Numbered from the stretch's first letter, positions 53,738 through 63,882 are shown. The stretch is 64,000 nt of DNA from Scytonema tolypothrichoides VB-61278 (GCF_000828085.3 NZ_JXCA02000016.1:205659-269658), one strand, 5' to 3'. Notes: a model not told the origin generated them from the sequence alone. A program made the numbers and translations.

Positions 53738-55207
53738 ATGTTTTACGTAACTCAAGCTTCGGAAATCCAAGCAGTTATAACCCGACTAGCTTCGCGTCAA
53801 ATTCTCTGGTTAGATACAGAAGTTGCTGACTATGATACACCCTTTCCAAAACTATCTCTGATTCAGGTTTCGGTAGAACCATTAGATTTAGCTGGCGATA
53901 ATGTTTATATATTAGATGTCTTTCAAAAGCCTGATGTTGTAAAATACTTTATCAATCAAATCATGGCAAATGCCAAGATTGAAAAGGTATTTCACAACTC
54001 CAGCTATGACCTCCAGTATCTAGGTAAGATTCAGGCGCAGAATATTACCTGTACCTTAAAAATAGCAAGAAAGATATCACGCGATCGCCTAGGAACATCA
54101 AATTTAAAACTTAAAACCTTAGCCAAAGAACTTTGCAATTTTACTGATGTAGATGAAGAGGAAGGAACAAGTGACTGGGGAAGACGACCTCTGAGCCAAA
54201 AACAGCTAAACTATGCCAAAATGGACACTGTTTATCTAGCTCAAGTACATCTGCATTTAAATAGTTGGACACAATCAAACGGACATTCTACTTCAAAGTC
54301 TAAAACGCCACATGGATTAGATAATAGCCACAATCTTTATTCTGAACAGGCGCAAGACTGGACAATTGAAGCAATGAAGTTTTTATCTTGTGTGGCGCGT
54401 TGTAAAGAAAGATTTGGAATGCTTCACATTATAGATGTGTTGCGGGGAGGGAAAACCCAAAAAATTACCCAACACGAACACGACAAACTTTCTACTTATG
54501 GTATTGGTAAAGATAAAACTCTTGATGAGTGGCGAATGCTGGGGCGTTCTCTATTGGAGCAAGGATTGTTAGAACAAAACGGCGATGATTACCCAGTTTT
54601 GAAACTGAATGCCTTTAGTTGGGAAGTCATGCAGAAAAAGCGATCTGTGTCAATAACTGTTCGTGTCGTTCAAAAGATAACTTTGGAAGATGATAATGAA
54701 AAAGCAGCAGAAGTGGAAGTGCTGATGCAGAGGTTGCGATCGCTCCGCAAACAACTTGCTGAGGAACAATCTCTTCCACCTCACTTTATCTTTCAGAATT
54801 CTACCCTAGAATTAATGGCGCAGGTGCAACCGCAAACTAAAGAGGAATTTAGTAAACTATCTGGCGTAGGTAGTTACAAACTTGCTCAATATGGTGACAA
54901 GTTCCTAGGTGAAATTTGCGCTCACCGCACTGAACAAGGTTTACCAGAGCGAGCCAATTTAGATAGACAAATACAAAAAGTTGAAATTCCTAAGAACAGC
55001 GAAGATTTTGACAGAGTTGATAAATTAATTGAGCAATTGAGGCAATCTTTAGAGAGTCTGAGTTCTGACAAAATACCTGAGGATGTACAAAAATTTCTCA
55101 AAGCTGCTGCAAAGAGTGGGGCAACTATTGACCTCTTAACTCTGGAGGTGAAAGAATGGCTCATTCAGCATAGACTCGCTGAATCTTTACGAATTCGCTT
55201 GACTTAA
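53738..55207 (+). CDS. DEDDy 3'-5' exonuclease fused to RecQ-type RQC and HRDC domains
   Basis: This 489-aa protein has three recognisable parts. Residues 1-175 are an RNase D-like exonuclease with all DEDDy motifs: WLDTEVAD (D26, E28), FHNSSYDLQYL (D91), and YAKMDTVYLA (Y159, D163). Residues 207-300 are a RecQ C-terminal winged-helix (RQC) domain very close to bacterial RecQ: FLSCVARCKERFGMLHIIDV, then LRGGKTQKI, HDKLSTYGIGKDKTLDEW and LLEQGLL. Residues 330-398 are an HRDC domain (LRKQLAEEQSLPPHFIFQNS). A final helical wing (430-489) resembles the C-terminal module of some RecQ proteins. The RecA-like helicase motor and Zn-binding Cys are absent. It probably processes structured DNA or RNA ends. 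Confidence 0.9.
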   Translation: MFYVTQASEIQAVITRLASRQILWLDTEVADYDTPFPKLSLIQVSVEPLDLAGDNVYILDVFQKPDVVKYFINQIMANAKIEKVFHNSSYDLQYLGKIQAQNITCTLKIARKISRDRLGTSNLKLKTLAKELCNFTDVDEEEGTSDWGRRPLSQKQLNYAKMDTVYLAQVHLHLNSWTQSNGHSTSKSKTPHGLDNSHNLYSEQAQDWTIEAMKFLSCVARCKERFGMLHIIDVLRGGKTQKITQHEHDKLSTYGIGKDKTLDEWRMLGRSLLEQGLLEQNGDDYPVLKLNAFSWEVMQKKRSVSITVRVVQKITLEDDNEKAAEVEVLMQRLRSLRKQLAEEQSLPPHFIFQNSTLELMAQVQPQTKEEFSKLSGVGSYKLAQYGDKFLGEICAHRTEQGLPERANLDRQIQKVEIPKNSEDFDRVDKLIEQLRQSLESLSSDKIPEDVQKFLKAAAKSGATIDLLTLEVKEWLIQHRLAESLRIRLT

Positions 55208-55733
55208 TAATATAGGAATGCGGTTTGATTTATCAACTTACTCGTAAAGACAAGTCCTGTTCCCTATTCCCTGTTCCCTATTCCCTGTTCCCTGCGATGC
55301 ACTGAGCGTGGTCGTTGTGTTCCCTGTTCCCTGCGATGCACTGAGCGTGGTCGTTGTGTTCCCTGTTCCCTGTATAAGTATATTTGCTGGGGCAACTTCA
55401 GCGCAAAAGACGCTATAACTTGATTTCTAACAAAAATCAGGTTATTACTAGTGACCTTTGATGCATCAAGTCATGTTTTTAAGCTTGGTTTGTCGGATTG
55501 TCCCGATCAACTCAGTATTGAGAATAAGGAACCGCAGTGTTCCGAACAAAGTGCTGTGTCTAAACAATTCCAAGTTTTCTGTTCAACCTCAAACTGGGTG
55601 AGAAACAGATGAACTTTCATCTGTACCTAGAAATTCAGTTTTTGAGGACTCTGTTGGAAACGGGTGTTATGGAAACTCCGGAACTTTGTTTTATGTCTGT
55701 ATGGTCAATGAAAAAGGTCATTATTGCTAAATT
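55208..55733. repeat. Heptamer array with a duplicated 40-base unit
   Basis: From about 55257 to 55378, TTCCCTG/TTCCCTA heptamers are interleaved with two identical copies of GCGATGCACTGAGCGTGGTCG plus flanks. This makes a compound direct repeat with a period of about 43 bases. The remaining 350 bases before the histidine-kinase gene contain no recognised gene. Confidence 0.8.
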
Positions 55734-56663
55734 ATGAATGTTGGAAACTGGGTCTATCTAGGAGTTGGACTAGCAATAGGGATTGGTGTTCGTGGGTTAT
55801 TGGCACGACCAGAGGTGACTTCTAGCTCATCAATAGTGTTATCGCAAGATAAACAACAGGCTACGCCAATACTTCTGCAACAGATGAAGCAAACGCAGCT
55901 AGCGTACCATATGGCACGGGAAATCAGCCAGTTTAAGGCGGGGTTTTTAGCGCGAACGACTCATGTGTTGCGATCGCCCCTAAATGGTCTGATTGGCTTG
56001 CATCAGCTCATCTTATCCAACTTATGTGAAAATCCAGAGGAAGAACGAGAATTTATCGCTCAAGCCCACGAGAGAGCGCTAAAGTTGCTTAAGCTGATTG
56101 ATGAAATTCTTAGCGTTGCTAGAGTCGAACATGGTACGAACAAATTACACATTCAGCCTTTAAACTTATCCGAATTGTTGCAAGAAGTTCATGATTTGAC
56201 TTATATGCTGGCGGAAAATCGCAATTTTCCCTTTCAAGTTCTACCGCCAGATCCAGAGACGTATATACTGGCAGATCCCTACTGGCTGCGACAAGTCTTA
56301 ATCACTTTGGTGGAGAATTGCATTGCGAGAATGGAGGAAGGCAGCATCTGTATTTCTACTCATGTTGCACACACAAGTGGTTGCATTGATATTTGGTTGG
56401 ATGTACCAACTCATGCAACTCCCCTTAGTGAACCGATAGATTTGATGATGTCGAAAAACAACTCACTAGCTGAGGACAAAAACGATATTCTCTTGCCAGG
56501 AATGAAGCTTCTACTCAATCAAACTCTTTTGGAAGTTATGGCGGGAAAATTACAAATCGTTCCCTTTCCCGCCCCTCAGGAACAAGCCTCGGATATGACG
56601 AGGCTACAAGTCTCTATCCCCCTAGTGATTCCTGAAGTTGAACCTCTACAGGAAGAGAATTAA
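55734..56663 (+). CDS. Degenerate sensor histidine kinase-like protein
   Basis: This 309-aa protein has an N-terminal membrane segment (VYLGVGLAIGIGVRGLLA), then a HisKA-type dimerisation helix pair with the H-box FLARTTHVLRSPLNGLIG (H77). The residue after His is Val rather than the usual acidic residue. The N-box LVENCIARMEE is recognisable, but no DxGxG or GxGxG ATP-lid motif follows; instead the chain reads IDIWLDVPTHATPLSEP. It has no sensor domain beyond the helix and no neighbouring response regulator. It may be a pseudokinase or scaffold. Its end overlaps the convergent GNAT gene by 50 bases. Confidence 0.75.
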   Translation: MNVGNWVYLGVGLAIGIGVRGLLARPEVTSSSSIVLSQDKQQATPILLQQMKQTQLAYHMAREISQFKAGFLARTTHVLRSPLNGLIGLHQLILSNLCENPEEEREFIAQAHERALKLLKLIDEILSVARVEHGTNKLHIQPLNLSELLQEVHDLTYMLAENRNFPFQVLPPDPETYILADPYWLRQVLITLVENCIARMEEGSICISTHVAHTSGCIDIWLDVPTHATPLSEPIDLMMSKNNSLAEDKNDILLPGMKLLLNQTLLEVMAGKLQIVPFPAPQEQASDMTRLQVSIPLVIPEVEPLQEEN

Positions 56664-57087
56664 ATTTAGGTTGGTTATACAGCACCATTGTAGTGGTAGA
56701 ATTGTGTTGGAAACCAATCCTTTCGTAGAATCGCTGCTTGTGAGTTGTCATCAAATAGACACGCTCAACACGATTCATGCGCGGGTGGCTCAAAACAGTT
56801 TCCACCAACTTACTTCCTAGTCCAACACCACGGTACTCTGGATGAATGGCAACATCCGAAATGGTAGCGCGATAGACACAGTCAGAAGTTGCTCTGGCAA
56901 AGCCTATTAATCGTTCTCCATCCCAAACGGTAATCACAGGGTCGCTGTTTGCAATAGCTATGCCTAAATCTTCAATGGTGCGACCTTTTGCCCAGAAAGC
57001 AGAAACGTTTAAGAACTGTTGGAGTTGATAAAGGTCGATTTTAGACTTGCGATCGCTAAATCGAATCTGATTGTGACTAGAGTTCAT
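56614..57087 (-). CDS. GNAT-family N-acetyltransferase, second copy
   Basis: This 157-aa acetyltransferase resembles the protein at 48884-49435. It has [40 protein letters not shown], and the acetyl-CoA loop IHPEYRGVGLGSKLVETVL. LMTTHKQRFYERIGFQ follows. The last 16 codons lie on the opposite strand of the histidine-kinase-like gene's end. The substrate is unknown. Confidence 0.85.
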   Translation of the reverse strand: MNSSHNQIRFSDRKSKIDLYQLQQFLNVSAFWAKGRTIEDLGIAIANSDPVITVWDGERLIGFARATSDCVYRATISDVAIHPEYRGVGLGSKLVETVLSHPRMNRVERVYLMTTHKQRFYERIGFQHNSTTTMVLYNQPKFNSLPVEVQLQESLGG

Positions 57088-57194
57088 GGATGTTACCGAA
57101 TTGTTGCAATATATTCGCTACCTTTTTATCCGATTTTGTAAGATAGTGCTATACCTGTATCAATTATAAGCTTAAAAAAAGTTAATACTTTAAT

Positions 57195-57608
57195 TCAACT
57201 GCAAACCCATTTCCAGAAAGGATGACTTGGGCCTTGCTGACGTATCCGAAAAACCTGTTGTTCTAGGCGTTGCTTTTCCTGCTGTGGTAGTCCGAATAGA
57301 ATATTGCGGCTTTGCCAAATCAGAACAGCAAGGGTTATACCGAGACAAAAAAATAAACCAAGGCTAGCCAAGGGATGATAGTATAGCCCGTATCGTACAG
57401 CCACCCAGGTAAAGTATTGTCGCCACAGTGCAATTTCGCCTCGTAAATTCAATACACAAAGAGGCGTAATAGTCAACCACAAAAAACCGACAAACAACCA
57501 TCTGCTGTAAACTTCTAATTGGTGTAGCTTTTGTACTTGTTTTGTCAAACACAGATCGCTGTTGTCTTTGTACCAGCTAGTTTTTGGTGGTTCTTCCGGT
57601 TGATCCAT
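57195..57608 (-). CDS. Membrane protein of unknown function downstream of secF
   Basis: This 137-aa protein has two membrane segments (WLFVGFLWLTITPLCVL at about 37-53 and ASLGLFFCLGITLAVLIW at about 81-98) and polar, basic ends. It is not recognised beyond that. It lies 50 bases after secF on the same strand, so it may belong to the secD-secF unit. Confidence 0.65.
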   Translation of the reverse strand: MDQPEEPPKTSWYKDNSDLCLTKQVQKLHQLEVYSRWLFVGFLWLTITPLCVLNLRGEIALWRQYFTWVAVRYGLYYHPLASLGLFFCLGITLAVLIWQSRNILFGLPQQEKQRLEQQVFRIRQQGPSHPFWKWVCS

Positions 57609-57658
57609 AGGTGAATGGGAAATGGGGAGATAGTGCGGGGAGAGTCACAGATGACTAA

Positions 57659-58645
57659 TTATTTTTCTGGTGCTGGTGCGTCAATCGATTCAGTTGCGCC
57701 TTGGCTCGGTGTTGATTTACCTGTGCGTTCTCGCCACCAAATTAGAAGAGTACTGGCGATGAAGATACTAGAATAAGCCCCAGCAGCAAACCCAATAATC
57801 AATGCCAAAGCAAAATTTTTCAGTGTTTCTCCCCCGAAAAAGAAGATAGCAAATAATGACAATAACACAGTTAAAGTTGTGTTTATTGACCGTGCGAGAG
57901 TTTGATTAACTGCGTCATCTACAATATCGGCAATAGGGCGATTGGGAGTTGTTTTGAGGGTTTCACGAATGCGATCATAAATGACAACAGTGTCGTTAAC
58001 TGAAAAACCTGTAATCGTCAGCAGCGCGACGATGAAAAGGCTATCGACTTCCGTACGTAGTGTTAAGCCTAGAATCGAGAACATCCCTACTGTGATTAAT
58101 ACATCGTGAAATAGGGCGACGATGGCAAACACAGCGTAGTCCAATTGGAAGCGGACAGCCATGTAGATCACGATACCAACAAAGGAAATGAGCAGAGCAA
58201 GTAAACCAGACCTTAACAGTTCTTGCCCAAGGGTAGGACCAACCGTGTCAATTTGGTTTTTTTGCTGGTCGAAAGCGCCTATTTTTTCGCTTAAGGCATT
58301 TTGAAGTTCGGTTCGTTGCTCTGGTGTTAAGTTTTTTGTCCGAAGTAATATGCCGTTTTCTTTACGCGTGTCTTTATCGGTGACAACTTGGATACTGCTA
58401 TCACCCAGCCCTCGTGCTTGCGCGACTTCCCGCACGACGTTGATATCTATTGGTTTGTCGCAGTTGTTTGGCTTGGTACAATCCCGTTCAAACTGCAACC
58501 GCGTACCACCAACAAAATCTAGACCAGGACGCAGGGGAGAACCAATTTGTTGCCAAGATATCACCATTGAGATGATACCAGCAAGAATAATGATGGCAGA
58601 CACAGTCCACCATAGTGATCGCGATTTGCTAATACTCAGTTTCAT
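57659..58645 (-). CDS. secF: Protein translocase subunit SecF
   Basis: This is the inner/thylakoid membrane partner of SecD that uses the proton gradient to help pull exported proteins across after SecYEG. The 328 aa contain [18 protein letters not shown] near the start, a periplasmic domain, then five C-terminal helices. The conserved [19 protein letters not shown] and [18 protein letters not shown] are present. The start overlaps the stop of secD by 4 bases (translational coupling). Confidence 0.95.
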   Translation of the reverse strand: MKLSISKSRSLWWTVSAIIILAGIISMVISWQQIGSPLRPGLDFVGGTRLQFERDCTKPNNCDKPIDINVVREVAQARGLGDSSIQVVTDKDTRKENGILLRTKNLTPEQRTELQNALSEKIGAFDQQKNQIDTVGPTLGQELLRSGLLALLISFVGIVIYMAVRFQLDYAVFAIVALFHDVLITVGMFSILGLTLRTEVDSLFIVALLTITGFSVNDTVVIYDRIRETLKTTPNRPIADIVDDAVNQTLARSINTTLTVLLSLFAIFFFGGETLKNFALALIIGFAAGAYSSIFIASTLLIWWRERTGKSTPSQGATESIDAPAPEK

Positions 58646-60054
58646 CTTGCCACCTCTGCCTTATTTGTCACTGGCAGGTTCGGACAGAAAAGTTCGCCTT
58701 TACGCAGCGCAGGGAAAGTGATAGCGAAAAACATGAATGTGCGACTACAAGTTACTGCTGTAAACATACTGACGCCAACACCTAATGCTAAGGTTAGAGC
58801 AAAGCCTTTTACCAAACCAGACCCCAACCAGAACAATGCAGCACAAGCAATCCATGTTGTGACGTTACTATCTAAAATACTAGAAAACGCTCGGTAAAAA
58901 CCAGATTCAACAGAACGATATAAAGATTTGCCTGCTCGCAACTCTTCCCGTGTACGTTCAAAGATGAGTACGTTAGCATCAACCGCCATACCAATACTAA
59001 GAATAAAACCGGCAATTCCTGGCAATGTCAGGGTAACGCCTAACAAAGCAAAGCTTGCCCAAGTGAGGAGAGAATAAATCACAAGAGCTATGTCCGCAAT
59101 CAGTCCTGGTAGTCGATAGTAAACCACCATAAAGATTAATACCAAAACCAAACCACCGATTCCGGCATAAATACTGCTTTGAATACTGTCTTTACCTAAG
59201 GTAGCTCCGACTGTACGATTCTCTACGATTTCCACTGGTACAGGTAGTGCACCACCGCGTAGCTGCACACCTAAGTCATTGGCTTCTTGTGAAGTAAATC
59301 GACCTGTAATGACAGCAGCCCCTCCACTGATACCAGATGCGGCAAATTCTGGACCGACGGTAGGAAAGCTAATAAGTTCGTTATCTAGAAAAATACCTAT
59401 ACTGCGTCCGGTACCAGCAAGTTGTTTTGTCAGATCGGCAAATAGTTGACCACCCTGATCATCGAAGCGAATGGCTACATTCCAGTTGTTGCTTTGGGTT
59501 GGTTCACCATAAGCGTCCTTGAGGTACTTACCAATGAGTGGTGGGTTTGTGCTTTCAAATAATTCAGCGATCGCCTCGTTACTCTTTTTGAGGTCTTGCT
59601 GATTTTTCTCTATAGCAGCTTTATCGTTCGTCTTTCGTAGTTCTTCCTGCTTTGCTTTCAATTGTGTTTTTGATGCGTAAAATGTATTCAGTTGAATTTC
59701 TGTATTTGGCTTTTGCTTTTTGAACTCTAACTGCGCCGTACCTCCCAGTACCCGTTCTGCTTGCTGTGGGTCGTTTACCCCTGGTAACTGTACTAAAATC
59801 TTGTCTTGACCTACAGTTTGGATAACTGGTTCAGAAACGCCTAAACCGTTAATCCGACCTTCGACGACTTTTTTAACAGCGTCTAATTCTCGGTCGGTGA
59901 TTTGTGTAATTTCCGGTGTGGTTTTTACCTGAATTGTTAGCTGTGAGCCTCCCCGTAAGTCTAACCCCAGAGATAAAGGAATTGTAGCAATCACCGTGAT
60001 AGCGGCGATTACCAAAACTAAAATCAAAGCTAATAGCGATCGCTGTCTTTGCAT
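58642..60054 (-). CDS. secD: Protein translocase subunit SecD
   Basis: This is the larger translocase helper subunit, 470 aa, working with SecF. It starts with one helix and the family motif [19 protein letters not shown]. Periplasmic domains follow ([40 protein letters not shown]). The transmembrane block carries [20 protein letters not shown], with the conserved Asp involved in proton transfer. The periplasmic part contains a cyanobacteria-type insertion rich in Lys, Gln and Asn (about residues 120-165). Confidence 0.95.
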   Translation of the reverse strand: MQRQRSLLALILVLVIAAITVIATIPLSLGLDLRGGSQLTIQVKTTPEITQITDRELDAVKKVVEGRINGLGVSEPVIQTVGQDKILVQLPGVNDPQQAERVLGGTAQLEFKKQKPNTEIQLNTFYASKTQLKAKQEELRKTNDKAAIEKNQQDLKKSNEAIAELFESTNPPLIGKYLKDAYGEPTQSNNWNVAIRFDDQGGQLFADLTKQLAGTGRSIGIFLDNELISFPTVGPEFAASGISGGAAVITGRFTSQEANDLGVQLRGGALPVPVEIVENRTVGATLGKDSIQSSIYAGIGGLVLVLIFMVVYYRLPGLIADIALVIYSLLTWASFALLGVTLTLPGIAGFILSIGMAVDANVLIFERTREELRAGKSLYRSVESGFYRAFSSILDSNVTTWIACAALFWLGSGLVKGFALTLALGVGVSMFTAVTCSRTFMFFAITFPALRKGELFCPNLPVTNKAEVAR

Positions 60055-60234
60055 ACCCTTACTTGCTGCGACAAAGGCTATGATAGCGCTCTTTGGATAG
60101 AGTTGTGACCTCTCAGTTCAGAGTTTTGAGTGACAACTTTTACAAAGAATTGGGGATTGTTGATTGTTAGTCTTTCGCTGCTGATATTTTACATCATCAA
60201 CCACTCACTTCTAACCAGTCCCCAATTCCACCTC

Positions 60235-61218
60235 CTAAACGCGCAAAGCTACCATCTTTTCCACAGCTTCAACGATTTGTTCTGGTTGAACGATAGTTAA
60301 TCTTTCTAAAGTTCCATTGTAAGGCGTGGGAATATCTTGGGAAGAAAGTCGCAATACAGGTGCATCCAATTCATCAAATAAGCGTTCATTAATAGAGGCA
60401 GTTAATTCCGCTCCAATGCCTCCTGTTCTCATGCACTCTTCCACAATAATCACTCGATGTGTTTTTCTTACAGATGCACCAATAGTATCAAAATCTAGCG
60501 GTTTGAGTGATATCAGGTCAATCACTTCTGGGTCATAACCTTCTTTTTCCAAAGTTTTGACCGCTTGCATGACATGATGTCGCATGCGTGAGTAAGTCAG
60601 GATTGTGACATCTTTCCCGGTTCGTACAACTTCTGCTTTATCCAAAGGCAGCAGATATTCTTTTTCTGGTAAATCTTCTTTCAAGTTGTAAAGCAGAACG
60701 TGTTCAAAGAACAACACTGGGTTATCATCACGAATCGCTGATTTCAGCAATCCTTTGGCGTTGTAAGCTGTAGAACAGGCAACAATCTTCAAACCTGGTA
60801 CAGCTTGGAAGTATGCCTCTAAGCGCTGGGAATGTTCTGCACCAAGCTGCTTACCCACACCTCCAGGACCACGAATCACCATTGGAATTTTAAAGTTACC
60901 GCCGGAGGTATAGCGCAGCATTCCAGCGTTATTGGATATTTGGTTGAAAGCAAGAAGCAAAAAACCCATGTTCATACCTTCAACAATTGGTCGCAACCCA
61001 GTCATTGCTGCACCAACGGCTAAACCCATAAAGCTATTTTCGGCGATTGGGGTATCTAGAAGCCGGAGATCGCCATATTTTTTGTATAAGTCTTTAGTCA
61101 CTTTGTAGGAACCGCCATAATGTCCTACGTCTTCACCAAGAACAAATACAGTGGGATCATGCGCCATTTCTTCATCAATCGCTTCCCGCAAAGCATTGAA
61201 GAACAGTGTTTCTGCCAT
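60235..61218 (-). CDS. pdhB: Pyruvate dehydrogenase E1 component, beta subunit
   Basis: This is the beta subunit of the thiamine-diphosphate E1 enzyme of the pyruvate dehydrogenase complex (pyruvate to acetyl-CoA). The 327 aa are of family length and have [59 protein letters not shown], and [16 protein letters not shown]. The alpha subunit and E2/E3 genes are not in the window, as is common in cyanobacteria, where pdh genes are scattered. Confidence 0.94.
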   Translation of the reverse strand: MAETLFFNALREAIDEEMAHDPTVFVLGEDVGHYGGSYKVTKDLYKKYGDLRLLDTPIAENSFMGLAVGAAMTGLRPIVEGMNMGFLLLAFNQISNNAGMLRYTSGGNFKIPMVIRGPGGVGKQLGAEHSQRLEAYFQAVPGLKIVACSTAYNAKGLLKSAIRDDNPVLFFEHVLLYNLKEDLPEKEYLLPLDKAEVVRTGKDVTILTYSRMRHHVMQAVKTLEKEGYDPEVIDLISLKPLDFDTIGASVRKTHRVIIVEECMRTGGIGAELTASINERLFDELDAPVLRLSSQDIPTPYNGTLERLTIVQPEQIVEAVEKMVALRV

Positions 61219-61373
61219 TAGACTTTTATCTTGCGACTATTGTTCTAGAATCTTAACGCGCATCTGCTGCCAAATATGGTGAGCGATGCTGCAAAGCATG
61301 CACTACGCGAACCCACGAGTTGCTTGTATTGCGTTTCAAATTATAAGCTATCTGGCCGCAAGTCCTTGAACAG

Positions 61374-61500
61374 TTAGCAGTTACCAGTTACCAGTTACCA
61401 GTGTTTGTTCTCCATAACCTTGAGCACTGTTAACTGTTCCCTGCTCCCCTGCTCCCCTGCTCCCCTGCTCCCCTGCTCCCCTGTGCTCCCTGTTCCCTGA
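61374..61500. repeat. Compound tandem repeats: CAGTTAC and CCCCTGCT units
   Basis: CAGTTACCAGTTACCAG-type repeats lie at about 61376-61403. Five tandem CTCCCCTG octamers follow at about 61440-61483, ending in TTCCCTG. The array abuts the stop of the HTH gene. Confidence 0.88.
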
Positions 61501-61845
61501 TTAATATCCAACCTCTTTTAAGTGGAAACTCGGTGAATCATTGACTTGATTTACCTGACTCACCTGATTCACCCCAGAAGACGGATTCACCGAACTATCG
61601 GGAAATCTTCTGGGTCTTCCTGGTTTACGCTTATGTCGTTGATTGATAGATTTTTCGCTAGCAGCAGCCAATTCTTCTGGTGTGCATTTAAATAGCCGCA
61701 ATGCATCTAAATATTTTTTGGGTGTCATGGTTGGTTCTGTACGCCCTGCTTCCCAGTTGCGAACACTAGTTTCACTTATTGCAAGCCTGAAGGCAACCTC
61801 TGCGCGGCTGAGTCCCGCACGTTCTCTCAGGACTTGCATATCCAT
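61501..61845 (-). CDS. Helix-turn-helix (XRE-type) regulator
   Basis: This protein of about 114 aa has an XRE/Cro-type HTH in residues 3-60: VLRERAGLSRAEVAFRLAIS, then ETSVRNWEAGRTEPTM. A basic AT-hook-like stretch (RHKRKPGRPRRFP) and a tail with a repeated VNQVSQVNQVN follow. ATG 61845 is chosen because GGGAG lies 8 bases before it; the frame extends to a TTG at 61851. It is a DNA-binding regulator with unknown targets. Confidence 0.82.
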   Translation of the reverse strand: MDMQVLRERAGLSRAEVAFRLAISETSVRNWEAGRTEPTMTPKKYLDALRLFKCTPEELAAASEKSINQRHKRKPGRPRRFPDSSVNPSSGVNQVSQVNQVNDSPSFHLKEVGY

Positions 61846-62208
61846 AGCCAATGCTCCCTTTGCAAAACTATAGTACTTATTTATTAAATCAATTGACGTA
61901 AAAAAGCCAACTGAGCATTATTTGTTAACTATATTATTTTATAGTCTATTAGTTAGGTATTTGGCAAACGGGCGATCGCCCTCACCCCCCTAAACTTTCC
62001 GTATAACAACGTTTGCTCTACTAACACTGTAAGTCTATTTGTCATCAAAAAAGTTTTGGCATGCAAATTTATCTTCCAATTAAAGGATAATCTCACACCC
62101 AGCCACAAAGACACCGAGATTGGCTCTACGCCCTTGCAGTTTGGTGTGAGATTATCAAGCAAAGTTATTAAAACTTCACGTTCTAGCACTTGAGGCAAAA
62201 GTCACTAC
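61846..62208. other. Gap between hemB and the HTH gene with a long stem-loop
   Basis: GATAATCTCACACC (62086-62099) and its exact complement GGTGTGAGATTATC (62143-62156) form a 14-base perfect stem with a 43-base loop, about 50 bases downstream of the hemB stop. No U-tract follows it. An 81-codon minus-strand frame across this region has no recognisable similarity and was rejected. Confidence 0.6.
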
Positions 62209-63189
62209 CTATCGCAACCACCGCGCTGCATCTTTGGCATGGTAGGTTAAAATCAAGTCTGCTCCAGCGCGCTTAAAGCCAATGAGAGTTTCCATCACCA
62301 CACGCTGTTCATCAATCCAGCCATTTAAAGCTGCAGCTTTCACCATAGAATACTCACCAGAGACGTTATAAGCCGCAACAGGCAGGTTGCAAGCTTCCTT
62401 AACGCGCCAGATAACATCCATGTATGCCAAAGCTGGCTTCACCATGAGCATATCGGCACCTTCGGCAATATCCAGCTCAATTTCTTTTAAAGCTTCGCGA
62501 GAGTTACCGGGATCCATTTGGTATGTGCGGCGATCGCCAAACTGTGGGGCAGAATCTGCTGCATCCCGAAAAGGACCATAGTAAGCCGAAGCATATTTAG
62601 CAGCATACGACAAAATCGGGGTATCATGAAATCCCGCTTCATCCAACGCGCTACGAATTGCCTGTACAAATCCATCCATCATCCCGGAAGGAGCAATGAT
62701 ATCTGCCCCAGCTTGTGCTTGAGAAACTGCTGTTTTCCCAAGTAAATCCAGTGTTGGATCATTCAAAACTCGTCCGGTTAAATCACCCACTTGTAGATAA
62801 CCGCAGTGTCCGTGACTTGTGTACTCACACAAACAAGTATCAGCAATCACAATCAAATCTGGTACTGCTTCTTTAACAGCAGTCGCTGCTTTTTGAACAA
62901 TACCGCAATCATGCCATGCGCCAGTGGCATCAACATCTTTATCTGTAGGAATACCAAACAAAATAATTGCAGGAATTCCTAAGTCATAAACTTCCTTTGC
63001 CTCTTCGACTATTTTGTCTATCGAAAGTTGATAGACTCCAGGCATCGATCTGACTTCATTCGCTATTCCCTTACCTGGTACAGCAAACAGAGGGTAAATT
63101 AAATCATTCGTGGTTAAAACAGTTTCGCGTACCATGCGGCGTAGTTGTGGATGGGTACGCAGACGACGAGGGCGATGGGTAGGAAACAT
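62209..63189 (-). CDS. hemB: Delta-aminolevulinic acid dehydratase (porphobilinogen synthase)
   Basis: This enzyme condenses two 5-aminolevulinate molecules into porphobilinogen for heme, chlorophyll and bilin synthesis. The frame is open to 63252, but ATG 63189 begins the conserved [20 protein letters not shown] and gives 326 aa. It has the metal-binding segment [43 protein letters not shown], and the Schiff-base Lys region [17 protein letters not shown]. The three Cys suggest a zinc-type site. Confidence 0.96.
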   Translation of the reverse strand: MFPTHRPRRLRTHPQLRRMVRETVLTTNDLIYPLFAVPGKGIANEVRSMPGVYQLSIDKIVEEAKEVYDLGIPAIILFGIPTDKDVDATGAWHDCGIVQKAATAVKEAVPDLIVIADTCLCEYTSHGHCGYLQVGDLTGRVLNDPTLDLLGKTAVSQAQAGADIIAPSGMMDGFVQAIRSALDEAGFHDTPILSYAAKYASAYYGPFRDAADSAPQFGDRRTYQMDPGNSREALKEIELDIAEGADMLMVKPALAYMDVIWRVKEACNLPVAAYNVSGEYSMVKAAALNGWIDEQRVVMETLIGFKRAGADLILTYHAKDAARWLR

Positions 63190-63540
63190 AAATTTTTGTG
63201 AACTTACTAATACAAAATGGACACAAAACAAAGCGTCACAAATAATGTACACAAACGCTCTGTAGTCAAATATACAAAAAGCGTCTAAATGTCACGACAT
63301 TTGCACCAAGTCGGGGCAAACCTCCGGTGGCTCCTCTGCCCTACGGCTTGTAACGCTGTGGGTAATTTTGTATTTTACAGCTATATCGTCAAACAAAAAT
63401 CTTAAAAATTCCCTCTATTTCTTCCTCTGGACGTAATTAAAAATTAATGGTGATGTGCGCGTAATTAGTCCAAAATGAAAGACTCACTCGTCTACAGTTT
63501 TTTGCTCAATGACTAACGGGGAATCGGTGATGAAAAATAA
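63190..63540. other. Region upstream of hemB
   Basis: No gene was seen. A short GC-rich repeat-like piece (GGGCAAACCTCCGGTGGCTCC, one base over the motif core) lies at about 63315-63335. The hemB promoter is expected here on the minus strand. Confidence 0.4.
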
Positions 63541-63882
63541 CTAAAAAACCCTGATAATGAAGGGATAGCGGAAGGGTTTATCCGGATCGGTAAGAACATG
63601 AAAAACCGCCCAAATTGTTAGTCCCCAATGAATGAGAAACCATAAACCCGCCAGTGGTAACAGTAAACCAAAGGTGATCCAGGTTAATCCTGTCACAATT
63701 GCTCCATAAACCCATACATTAAAATGGAAGTTGATGGATTCTTTCGCATTTTCCCTGACAACTGGGTCTTCAGACACAAAGAGTATAGCAATGGGTAGAC
63801 CTACAGACACTAAGGTAGCGCTCAAGAAGATTGCACCGTGACTCAGTGCTGATAAAATCTTTCGCTTGTCTGGATCGTACAT
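63541..63882 (-). CDS. DUF4870-type small membrane protein, second copy
   Basis: This 113-aa paralogue of the protein at 15632-15967 shares LSHGAIFLSATLVSVGLPIA, the loop EDPVVRENAKESINFHFNVW, and the ending PDKPFRYPFIIRVF. Three hydrophobic segments are visible. The ATG is preceded by GGGAGA. The family has no assigned function. Confidence 0.85.
   Translation of the reverse strand: MYDPDKRKILSALSHGAIFLSATLVSVGLPIAILFVSEDPVVRENAKESINFHFNVWVYGAIVTGLTWITFGLLLPLAGLWFLIHWGLTIWAVFHVLTDPDKPFRYPFIIRVF

Noticed and set aside
61953-62198. 81-codon minus-strand frame downstream of hemB
   Set aside because: It covers the perfect stem-loop at 62086-62156 and shows no protein-like composition or ribosome site.
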